Assembly (NCBI RefSeq): GCF_029211185.1
Contig: NZ_JARGDO010000001.1
Location: 283,414-347,413 of the forward strand
From: Tessaracoccus caeni
GTDB taxonomy: Bacteria > Actinomycetota > Actinomycetes > Propionibacteriales > Propionibacteriaceae
DNA length: 64,000 nucleotides
Direction: 5' to 3'
The translations under genes were made by a program, and so were the position numbers. The notes beneath the pieces are model-generated. The model was not told the DNA's origin. It saw only the letters and a program-made list of their open reading frames with translations, and made no database searches. Shown here in pieces: positions 52,745 through 59,658 of the stretch (position 1 is the stretch's first letter; each line of letters begins with the position of its first letter).

Positions 52745-53505
52745 CGCGAGCGGCTCTTCGGCCCCGACTCGTTGAGCACCCGGTAGCGCGTGCGCACCAG
52801 GCCGGCGGGCGTGACCTGGCAATCGATGAGCTCCGCTCGAATCGGCACCTGGGCGTCGTCGAGCGGTGCGCCGTCCACGATAGACGGGGTGCCGACGCCA
52901 CCGATCAGGCCGGGCAGCGTCACGACGTCGATCTCATCAACCAGGCCGGCTCGCAGCAGCGCGGCGTTGAACGTGCCTCCGGAATCAGCGACGACGGTGC
53001 GCGCGTCGAGAACCGTCGCGATCCTCGCCAACGCCTCGGTGAGATCGACCTGATCAAGACCCGCGCACAGGTATCCGATGCCTCGATCCCGCAGCAGCTG
53101 CAGGTATCCCAGGGGCGTCCCGGCACAGACCAGGATCAGCAGCGCCGTCGTCTTGTCGCCGGTGAACGACCAATCCACACGACCACGGCTGTCCGCCACG
53201 ACGAACCAGGAGGGTGCGCGTCGGGGAACCCAGTCCTGGCGCAGTTCCACGTCGGACAAGCGCGGATCCGGAAGCGTGACCGCTGGGGCGTCGTCGCGGA
53301 TGAAGCTACCGCTCCCCTCGAGCGTGACGGAGGCGCCATGCTCGCCACGGCGCGCGCCGAGCATCTCATCAGTGCCCTCCGGTTTTATGACGGCCCAGCG
53401 AGCCGCCGCGTCCGATTCCATGAGCAGAGTGTCTCGGCTGATCGCGATGCGTCCGTCGATGGACGCCGTCGTGGTGATCACCACCTTGGGCAGCTGCGCC
53501 GTCAT
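52741..53505 (-). CDS. RibD C-terminal/dihydrofolate-reductase-fold protein
   Basis: A 254-residue reductase-like protein with the RibD_C fold: KVVITTTASIDGRIAIS at the start, the central VVADSGGTFNAALLRAGLVDEID, which is the family's nucleotide-binding signature, and TLPGLIGG. It lacks the deaminase domain of true RibD, so it is probably an NADPH-dependent reductase of unknown substrate rather than a riboflavin enzyme. It overlaps the upstream hypothetical gene by 4 bp (ATGA). Confidence 0.83.
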   Translation of the reverse strand: MTAQLPKVVITTTASIDGRIAISRDTLLMESDAAARWAVIKPEGTDEMLGARRGEHGASVTLEGSGSFIRDDAPAVTLPDPRLSDVELRQDWVPRRAPSWFVVADSRGRVDWSFTGDKTTALLILVCAGTPLGYLQLLRDRGIGYLCAGLDQVDLTEALARIATVLDARTVVADSGGTFNAALLRAGLVDEIDVVTLPGLIGGVGTPSIVDGAPLDDAQVPIRAELIDCQVTPAGLVRTRYRVLNESGPKSRSR

Positions 53506-54203
53506 GACGCTCCTTCGAACCTGAACGGAATCCAGCCGGGGCCGGCGACTGCCGGGCGAGCCGTACCACCAGGAATGTGGTGGTAGGACACGGGCCAGCT
53601 ATACGCGGGCTCAGCGAGCAGCTGCAGAACCTCGTCGACGATGTCACCCGGTTCGCGTCCGACGTGCCTCACGTCCAAGAACACCTGGTAGTCACCCCAA
53701 CTCAGCGCCACGCGCAACCGGTCGGCGTCCACGTCGGGCCATTGCCACTCCAAGGCGAAGCCCTCAGCCGCCAGCTTTCTATGGTCAAGCCCGGTGCTGA
53801 TCAAACGCATCGCGGTGTCCACCGGCTCCTCCCAGGAATGGTCGTCCAGCAGTTCCTGCACGGCCGCGTCGTACTCGTCAGCGAAGATGCGCGCGTGAGG
53901 CCCGGGCACCTTCTTGTCCCAGATCCAGGTCACGCTCCATTCGTCGCGCTGAATGATCACGTCCGTCTCGCTACAGCCGTAGACGCCGCAACCACACCGG
54001 GCGATCGGAACCCGCACGGGCTCCGGCGTCGCCCGCAGAAGGTTGACGGGATACAGCAACTCAAACGGGTCCATCCCCATGCCGGCACCCCTCGACGTCA
54101 TCTCGACCTCGTTGACGAACACCTGCACCTCGTACCCACCGACGTGCTCGGTGGTAGCGGGAATCACCGCGAACCGGATGCGATCGATCGTCTCCTTCGA
54201 CAT
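53502..54203 (-). CDS. Hypothetical protein
   Basis: A 233-residue soluble protein not recognised. It contains a cysteine-rich loop CGCGVYGCSETD that could bind a metal, and many Trp/Asp residues. The ATG at 54203 is chosen because a -10 TACGAT (minus strand, 54210-54215) ends six bases upstream and no SD is present; a start at 54254 would add an atypical leader. It is coupled to the RibD-like gene and divergent from the antitoxin-type nucleotidyltransferase. Confidence 0.7.
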   Translation of the reverse strand: MSKETIDRIRFAVIPATTEHVGGYEVQVFVNEVEMTSRGAGMGMDPFELLYPVNLLRATPEPVRVPIARCGCGVYGCSETDVIIQRDEWSVTWIWDKKVPGPHARIFADEYDAAVQELLDDHSWEEPVDTAMRLISTGLDHRKLAAEGFALEWQWPDVDADRLRVALSWGDYQVFLDVRHVGREPGDIVDEVLQLLAEPAYSWPVSYHHIPGGTARPAVAGPGWIPFRFEGAS

Positions 54204-54257
54204 GCCCCCATCGTAGACAAGAGTCAGACTCGGCGAAGCCACGACAATGCTCACTAT

Positions 54258-54286
54258 TTGACTATTCTCACAATAGCTTGATTATT
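54258..54286 (+). promoter_or_regulatory. AT-rich promoter of the nucleotidyltransferase gene
   Basis: TTGACT (54258-54263) and ATTATT (54281-54286) are 17 bp apart. The block 54245-54300 is far more AT-rich than the genome and contains ACTAT/ATAGT pairs in opposite orientation, which could be operators for the winged-helix domain encoded next to it. Confidence 0.55.
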
Positions 54287-54301
54287 ATCTATTATAGTCG
54301 C

Positions 54302-54943
54302 ATGAGGCTCCAGGATCCGCTCGCCACGATCACGCCCACCGTCGATGGTGATGTCCTGACGCGACTGGCGCGGATAGACACAGCGCTTTCGCTCCCTCAG
54401 CTTTCCCGTCTCATCCCGGGGCGGTCCTACCACGGCGTCCGGAACGCCGTCGCGCGGCTCGTAGAGCAAGGGATCGTGAGTGAGCTAGGCAGCGGGCGAA
54501 CACGCCTCTACCAGCTCAACCGAAACCACCTGGCGGCGGAGGCGATCATCAGCATCGCCGACTCCGCCCGTGTTTTGGGTCAGCGGATCCTCGACCTGGT
54601 GTCCGTTTGGAGAATCGCCCCCTCTTTCGTCGCCCTGTTCGGGTCCGCCGCACGCGGGGAAATGCGAGACGAGTCCGACATCGATCTCTTGCTCACCCGT
54701 GCGAGCGACGGCGACGAGTCAACCTGGAGCATCCAACTCGACGGACTTATCCACAGCATCGAACTGTGGACTGGAAACGACGCGGAGATCGTGGACTACT
54801 TGGACAATGAGATCGCCGAGCAAGCCGCCACCCTCCCACTACTCGCCGAGATCGAACGCGACGCGACATTCATCGTCGGCACGCGTCATGAGTTCCGCCG
54901 TCTCATGGGACTGCCATGGTCCCGCGTGACGGAGGCCAAGTAG
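54302..54943 (+). CDS. Winged-helix nucleotidyltransferase (MNT-type antitoxin)
   Basis: A 213-residue protein. The N-terminal 85 residues form a winged helix (SLPQLSRLIPGRSYHGVRNA, then VEQGIVSELGSGRTRLYQLN). A minimal nucleotidyltransferase domain follows with LFGSAARGEMRDESDIDLLL (GS motif and both metal-binding Asp). In MNT-HEPN toxin-antitoxin pairs such an enzyme modifies and blocks a HEPN RNase. The next frame downstream looks like the first part of a HEPN protein, but it is cut short, so this is probably an orphan antitoxin. It starts at the ATG at 54302. Confidence 0.8.
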   Translation: MRLQDPLATITPTVDGDVLTRLARIDTALSLPQLSRLIPGRSYHGVRNAVARLVEQGIVSELGSGRTRLYQLNRNHLAAEAIISIADSARVLGQRILDLVSVWRIAPSFVALFGSAARGEMRDESDIDLLLTRASDGDESTWSIQLDGLIHSIELWTGNDAEIVDYLDNEIAEQAATLPLLAEIERDATFIVGTRHEFRRLMGLPWSRVTEAK

Positions 54944-55053
54944 AACGCCACGGAAGGTTGAAGAAGGCTCGGGAGTTCTACGAAGCAGCAGAGACGAGTG
55001 GTCGCGCGACAACCCAGAGTTGCTTCGCCGCGTCGATACACTGGCCCGCGTGA
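54916..55053 (+). pseudogene. Truncated HEPN-domain toxin remnant
   Basis: A 45-codon frame overlaps the end of the nucleotidyltransferase gene by 28 bp, the usual arrangement of MNT-HEPN pairs. Its segment HGRLKKAREFYEAAET matches the typical first helix of HEPN proteins, and the residues FAASIHWPA that follow could derive from the second helix. The frame then stops inside the start region of the M13 peptidase gene. The RNase motif RX4-6H is absent. The call rests on a short stretch and on gene order. Confidence 0.5.
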
Positions 55054-56999
55054 CTGACGCCCTGGACTTCTCGCACCGCAACCCCGCCATCCGTCCGCAG
55101 GACGACCTGTTCCGCCACGTCAACGGCGCTTGGCTGGACACCGTCGTGATCGACTCGGACAAGACGGCCGAGGGCGGGTTCAGCGATCTGCGCGATCAAG
55201 CCGAGCGAGACGTGCGCGCAATCGTCGAGTCGTTGAGCGCCGACGAGGCCACCACCGAGGCCGGCAAGATCGCCATCCTCTATCGCGACTTCATGGACGC
55301 CGAGCGTATCGAAGAGCTGGGCGCCGCTCCCCTGAATCCCGTGCTCGCACGCATCGAGGCCATCGACGGCGTCGAGGCGCTCTCTCGCCATCTGGGCTGG
55401 TCGTTGCGACACGGACTGTCGTCTCTGGTGGGGTTGGAGGAGGAGTCCGATCCCGGCAACCCCGAGCGCTACGTACTGTTCGCCGGCCAGGGAGGGCTGG
55501 GGCTGCCCAACGAGGAGTACTACCGCCTCGACGAGCATGCCGCGATCCGCGACGCCTACCTGGCATTCCTCACCCGCAACTTCGACCTGATCGGCTCGCC
55601 GGACGCCGCCGCCGAGGCGGCCACCGTCCTCGCGCTCGAGACCAAGATCGCGTCGCACCATTGGGACAAGGTGAGGTGCCGAGATCTGCGCGCACAGTAC
55701 AACCCGATGAGCTACGACGAACTCGCGGCGTCGGCACCTGGACTCGATTGGGAGGCGTACCGTGACGGCGGCGAGCTGCCGGCCGAGAAGCTCGCCACCG
55801 TCGTGGTGCAGCAGCCCTCCTTCACCACCGGCGCCGCCGAGTTGCTCACCTCCGAGCCGCTGGAGAACTGGAAGTCCTGGGCGCGCGCCAAGGCGGTCTC
55901 CGGACTGGGCGCCTATCTCTCCTCCGCCTTCGTCACCAACCGCTTCGACTTCTACGAGAAGACGCTTGGCGGCGCGCAAGAGCAGCGTCCGCGATGGAAG
56001 CGGGGCGTCCTCTTCGTCGAAGGCGTGATGGGCGAGGCCGTCGGCAAGATCTACGTGGAGCGCCACTTCCAGCCCGAGGCGAAGGCCGCCATGGACACGC
56101 TGGTGGCCAACCTGCTCAAGGCCTACGCGAACTCGATCGCAAAGCTCTCCTGGATGTCCGAGGCCACCAGGGCCGAGGCACTGGACAAGCTCTCGAAGTT
56201 CCGCCCCAAGATCGGCTACCCGGAGAAGTGGCGCACCTTCGACGACCTCGCGGTCGTCCCTGGAGATCTGGTGGCCAGCGTGCTCGCCTCGAACGCCTTC
56301 GACGCCGACTACTCACTCAGCAAGGTGGGCGGCCCCGTCGATCCCGACGAGTGGCTGATGTACCCGCAGACGGTCAACGCCTACTACCACCCCCTGCGCA
56401 ACGAGATCGTCTTCCCTGCCGCGATCCTGCAGCCGCCATTCTTCAACACCGAGGCCGACGCCGCCGTCAACTACGGCGCCATCGGCGCGGTGATCGGTCA
56501 CGAGATCGGCCACGGCTTCGACGACAAGGGGTCCACCTGCGACGGCGATGGCCGTCTGCGCGACTGGTGGACAGAGGACGATCGCGCGGCCTTCGAGCAA
56601 CTCACCGCCGGCTTGATCAAGCAGTTCGAGGTGCTTTCCCCCGAGGGCACCGACGGTCAGACGATCAACGGTCAGCTGACCCTGGGCGAGAACATCGGAG
56701 ACCTCGGCGGCCTCGGTATCGCCTACGACGCCTGGTTGCTGGCCGGCGGCGATCCGGACGGCGAGCCCATCGACGAACTGACGCCCGCCCAGCGCTTCTT
56801 CTACGGCTGGGGCCAGGCCTGGCGCACCAAGCGACGTCCCGAGAGCGCCAAGATGCTGCTGGCCGTCGACCCGCACTCGCCCGCAGAGTTCCGCTGCAAC
56901 CAGATCGTGCGCAACCTCGACGCCTTCCACGCCGCCTTCGGCACCACCGACGGCGACGCGCTCTGGCTCCCCAAGGAAGAACGCATCACCATCTGGTGA
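55050..56999 (+). CDS. pepO: M13 family zinc endopeptidase (PepO-like)
   Basis: A 649-residue neprilysin-type metallopeptidase. The zinc motif HEIGH is at 484-488 within VIGHEIGHGFDDKG, the third ligand Glu547 in GENIGDLGG, and the substrate-binding NAYY segment lies upstream. No signal peptide or membrane anchor is seen, so it is cytoplasmic and cuts small peptides. The GTG at 55050 is chosen because TACACT (55037-55042) ends seven bases upstream and no SD exists for it or for the ATG at 55020, which would run through the HEPN stump. Confidence 0.93.
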   Translation: MTDALDFSHRNPAIRPQDDLFRHVNGAWLDTVVIDSDKTAEGGFSDLRDQAERDVRAIVESLSADEATTEAGKIAILYRDFMDAERIEELGAAPLNPVLARIEAIDGVEALSRHLGWSLRHGLSSLVGLEEESDPGNPERYVLFAGQGGLGLPNEEYYRLDEHAAIRDAYLAFLTRNFDLIGSPDAAAEAATVLALETKIASHHWDKVRCRDLRAQYNPMSYDELAASAPGLDWEAYRDGGELPAEKLATVVVQQPSFTTGAAELLTSEPLENWKSWARAKAVSGLGAYLSSAFVTNRFDFYEKTLGGAQEQRPRWKRGVLFVEGVMGEAVGKIYVERHFQPEAKAAMDTLVANLLKAYANSIAKLSWMSEATRAEALDKLSKFRPKIGYPEKWRTFDDLAVVPGDLVASVLASNAFDADYSLSKVGGPVDPDEWLMYPQTVNAYYHPLRNEIVFPAAILQPPFFNTEADAAVNYGAIGAVIGHEIGHGFDDKGSTCDGDGRLRDWWTEDDRAAFEQLTAGLIKQFEVLSPEGTDGQTINGQLTLGENIGDLGGLGIAYDAWLLAGGDPDGEPIDELTPAQRFFYGWGQAWRTKRRPESAKMLLAVDPHSPAEFRCNQIVRNLDAFHAAFGTTDGDALWLPKEERITIW

Positions 57000-57104
57000 C
57001 GCCACCGGGCCAAGTACGACGACGGTCTCGGCACCATCCGACCGTGGGCACGACGCGTCCCCGCGGGCTGGCAGTTGACGGTCGACGCGGATAGCGTGGC
57101 GGAC

Positions 57105-57599
57105 ATGAAGAGGGTCGTGACGGCGGCAGAAGCGGCGGCTGTCGTCGCGTATGCGCTCTGGGGCATGGTCGTCGTGAACGACCTCGGGCTGGTCGCGGGA
57201 AGCGGGATGTCACTCGACGAGGCCATCCTCGCGATGGACGCGTCGGGACAACCGGTATCGATGATCCCCGGACGTCTGTTCTTGGTAGCCGGGATCGCTC
57301 TCGCCGCAGCCTGGACGATCATCGCTCCCAGACGCCTCGACCTCGGCGCGTGCGAGGTGACACTCGGCTGGTGCGTCGCTCTGACGCTGGGAGCGCCCGC
57401 ATACTTCGCCGCCAGCTTCTGGAATCTGATGTCGCTGGCAGACACCTTCTACGACGGGAACATGGACGCCGTCGTCGCGCTCGGGCGCCCGCTGTACGTC
57501 GTCAGCACCACTGCGCTGACCGGGGCGATCGCACTCGCCGTGCTGCGACCAGCCGGTGGACGGCGCATGAGCCACCTCCCCGCGAGCACACGAGCCTGA
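57105..57599 (+). CDS. Hypothetical membrane protein
   Basis: A 164-residue protein with four predicted membrane segments (about residues 5-25, 50-70, 80-103 and 128-148). No family recognised. The ATG at 57105 is chosen because TAGCGT (57092-57097) ends seven bases before it, as in other leaderless genes of this window; an ATG-like start 30 bp upstream has no such signal. Confidence 0.65.
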   Translation: MKRVVTAAEAAAVVAYALWGMVVVNDLGLVAGSGMSLDEAILAMDASGQPVSMIPGRLFLVAGIALAAAWTIIAPRRLDLGACEVTLGWCVALTLGAPAYFAASFWNLMSLADTFYDGNMDAVVALGRPLYVVSTTALTGAIALAVLRPAGGRRMSHLPASTRA

Positions 57600-57671
57600 T
57601 CCTCGGCGGATCGACGGAAGCCTCCGCCGGCCGTGAAGAATCAATGCTCGACCACGAGTTCATCAAATGCC

Positions 57672-57701
57672 TTGACTTTCGCGCAGTCCGGTGGCTAATG
57701 T
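57672..57701 (+). promoter_or_regulatory. Promoter of the leader-ORF/GNAT operon, WhiB7-like upstream motif
   Basis: TTGACT (57672-57677) and TAATGT (57696-57701) are 18 bp apart. Three bases upstream of the -35 is TCAAAT (57663-57668), similar to the AT-rich WhiB7 recognition element that sits 3 bp upstream of the -35 in WhiB7-dependent promoters. Transcription would start near 57708, about 33 nt ahead of the 31-codon ORF. Confidence 0.6.
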
Positions 57702-57740
57702 GTGCAATTGGAACTCGAAGTCGAGAAAGGAGGCCCCGAA

Positions 57741-57836
57741 ATGATTCAAGTCTTGGTTGATACCGCGCTCGATACCGCCGCGCGTCGCGGGGCCGTCTCC
57801 TTCGATACTGCCTACCGCGTCATCGCGGGCCTCTGA
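57741..57836 (+). CDS. 31-residue leader ORF
   Basis: A short frame, MIQVLVDTALDTAARR then GAVSFDTAYRVIAGL, preceded by a perfect SD (AAAGGAGG, seven bases from the ATG) and a strong promoter. It is the first frame on the mRNA and is followed by 231 nt without a gene. The peptide is not recognised. Its position and strong SD fit a regulatory leader peptide controlling the genes downstream, but an independent small protein is also possible. Confidence 0.6.
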   Translation: MIQVLVDTALDTAARRGAVSFDTAYRVIAGL

Positions 57837-58067
57837 TCCCTTCCCGGGATAACTCTGCCCATTTTCAGGGCACCCCTCTGCATCCTCAGGGCTGATCGCT
57901 CACTGCTTTCCTGGCGTCTCCACGCCTGGCATGAACGATCTCCCTCCTGTCTCTCAGACCCGCCTTCGACGACTTCGCAGCGACGATCTTGCTGCCGACA
58001 CTCAGTTGACAAGGCCTGACACGAGAGACGCTGACTCAACCAGCTAGATCACACCGAAAGCTCAACT
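57837..58067 (+). promoter_or_regulatory. Long leader between the 31-codon ORF and the 81-residue protein
   Basis: No gene is seen. Short hairpins are present (for example TGCCC-ATTTTCA-GGGCA at 57856-57872 and GGCGT-CTCC-ACGCC at 57913-57926). The strand is C- and T-rich. Such a leader after a short ORF is typical of ribosome-mediated attenuation, in which stalling on the ORF changes folding or termination downstream. No classic terminator with a T run was found. Confidence 0.4.
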
Positions 58068-58313
58068 ATGCCTACCGTCATCGCAGCACGGCGAACCACC
58101 ATCGACGAGCAGGTGCTGCCTCCGGGCCGCGTGCCCCGCACCTCCTTGCTCGACCGAATCACCTTGCGGATCGCACTGTGGCTGCTCATCCGAAGCACCC
58201 GCGTACAGGAGCCGTCGTACAGCGACGAAACCGAGCGCATTCGCAATGAACAAGAACGCGAATCTCGCGAAACCAACTGGCAGCTGCGTCACCTGCGCCT
58301 GCCTCTCAACTGA
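58068..58313 (+). CDS. Small protein of unknown function
   Basis: An 81-residue protein with an amphipathic/hydrophobic segment (LLDRITLRIALWLLIRSTR, residues about 27-45) and a highly charged C-terminal part rich in Glu/Arg. It may associate with the membrane surface. Not recognised. It lies 31 bp upstream of the GNAT gene and is probably on the same mRNA. Confidence 0.6.
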   Translation: MPTVIAARRTTIDEQVLPPGRVPRTSLLDRITLRIALWLLIRSTRVQEPSYSDETERIRNEQERESRETNWQLRHLRLPLN

Positions 58314-58344
58314 CATCACTACTCACGAGAAAACCGAAAAGAAA

Positions 58345-59430
58345 ATGAGCAATAACAGCATCGAGTTCCGCACGCTCGTCATCCCGACGAGTATCGATTC
58401 CAGCGACGCCGAGGACTTCCGAGCGATGGTCGACGTGCGCAACGTCATCTACCGCGAGATCAACGGCAACGAGGACGAGACCATGACGGCAGCCGAGCTG
58501 CTGCCGTACTACCAGCCCGATCCCGACCAGATCCGGTTCGCCTGGCTGATCCTGGAGGACGGCCAGACGATCGGGCGGATCGGCGTCGACATCCCCCTCG
58601 ACGAGGGCTCTCGCAGCGCGTTCTGGCTCGTCGAGCTCCTCAGCACGCATTGGGGCCGAGGGATCGGCACCAAGGCGCTGCAGCTCGTCGAACACACGGC
58701 GAGGGAGCAGGGGCGCACCCTGCTCCAGTCGTGGGCTCAGCACCTGGACCCGCAGGAGGGCGAGAAGGCCGACGACCTGCTCGCTTCCCCCACCGGCTTC
58801 GGTGCGATCCCCCGCGACCACATCGCCCGCTACTACCTGCGCAACGGCTACGAGCTCGGTCAGATCGAACGCAAGAGCGGCCTCGACCTGACCGGGTCAC
58901 TGCCCCTCGTGCAGCGCATGCTGGAGGACTCCCGGGCCGACGGGTACTGCCTGGTGAGCTGGACGCTACCAACGCCGGCTGAGCACATGGCCGGCTACGC
59001 GTGGATGAAGAGCCGAATGTCGACGGACGTCCCCGCCGGGGCGATGGAGTTCGACGAGGAGACGTGGGACGCGGAACGCATTGCCCGTCACGACCAGCAC
59101 TGGATCGACGGTGGTCACACCGTGCTCGTCACGGCTGTCCGTCACGACGCCAGCGGTGAGCTGGTGGCCTTCACGGAGTTGTCCATCGGCGAGGACAAGA
59201 CGGCACCCACGGGCCAGGTCGACACCCTAGTGCTCCGCGAGCACCGAGGCCACAAGCTCGGTCAGTGGATCAAGTGCGCCAATCTGCTGGCGTGGCAGGA
59301 GATCGTCCCGGAGTCCCGGCGAGTGCTCACCTGGAACGCCGAGGAGAACCGGCACATGCTGAATGTCAACGAGGCGATGGGTTTTAAGCCGGTCGCCTAC
59401 ATCGGCGCTTGGAAGAAGGAGATCAAGTAG
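58345..59430 (+). CDS. Tandem-domain GNAT N-acetyltransferase
   Basis: A 361-residue protein with two GNAT domains. The first (residues about 10-190) carries the acetyl-CoA loop in WGRGIGTKALQLVE; the second (about 200-361) carries it in LREHRGHKLGQWIK. Such two-domain acetyltransferases occur in actinobacterial drug-resistance regulons. The ATG at 58345 follows a purine-rich stretch; an in-frame ATG at 58246 would overlap the small upstream gene. A diverged second copy of its last 17 codons lies 68 bp past the stop (59499-59552). Confidence 0.85.
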   Translation: MSNNSIEFRTLVIPTSIDSSDAEDFRAMVDVRNVIYREINGNEDETMTAAELLPYYQPDPDQIRFAWLILEDGQTIGRIGVDIPLDEGSRSAFWLVELLSTHWGRGIGTKALQLVEHTAREQGRTLLQSWAQHLDPQEGEKADDLLASPTGFGAIPRDHIARYYLRNGYELGQIERKSGLDLTGSLPLVQRMLEDSRADGYCLVSWTLPTPAEHMAGYAWMKSRMSTDVPAGAMEFDEETWDAERIARHDQHWIDGGHTVLVTAVRHDASGELVAFTELSIGEDKTAPTGQVDTLVLREHRGHKLGQWIKCANLLAWQEIVPESRRVLTWNAEENRHMLNVNEAMGFKPVAYIGAWKKEIK

Positions 59431-59436
59431 TCCCCC

Positions 59437-59498
59437 GGCACCGTCGCGCTCTCCTCGAGGCTCCTCGCAGAGCTCGTCGCACCTCGAAGAGCGTGAAG
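59437..59498. repeat. Dispersed intergenic repeat, family 2, partial copy 3
   Basis: GGCACCGTCGCGCTCTCCTC followed by GAGGCT and then GTCGCACCTCGAAGAGCGTG matches blocks of copies 1 and 2. It lies exactly between the end of the GNAT gene and the leftover second GNAT tail. Confidence 0.65.
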
Positions 59499-59552
59499 AT
59501 GGGCTTCCGACCGGTGGCCTACATCGGAGCCTGGAAAAAGGAGATCAAGTAG
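59499..59552 (+). pseudogene. 3' remnant of a second GNAT gene
   Basis: The codons for MGFRPVAYIGAWKKEIK plus a TAG stop repeat the end of the GNAT gene (MGFKPVAYIGAWKKEIK). Sixteen of 17 residues are the same, but 9 of 54 bases differ, mostly at third codon positions. This is therefore the tail of a diverged paralogue whose body has been lost, not a fresh duplication. The junction with the missing part is occupied by repeat copy 3. Confidence 0.8.
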
Positions 59553-59658
59553 TCACGCACAAAGTTCTGTCCGGGACCGAAACCGCTACGAAACTCGACT
59601 GAAATGGGCGCCGCCTACTGTGGCGGCGAGCCACTACGAATGAAGGGCAAGCGAACCC

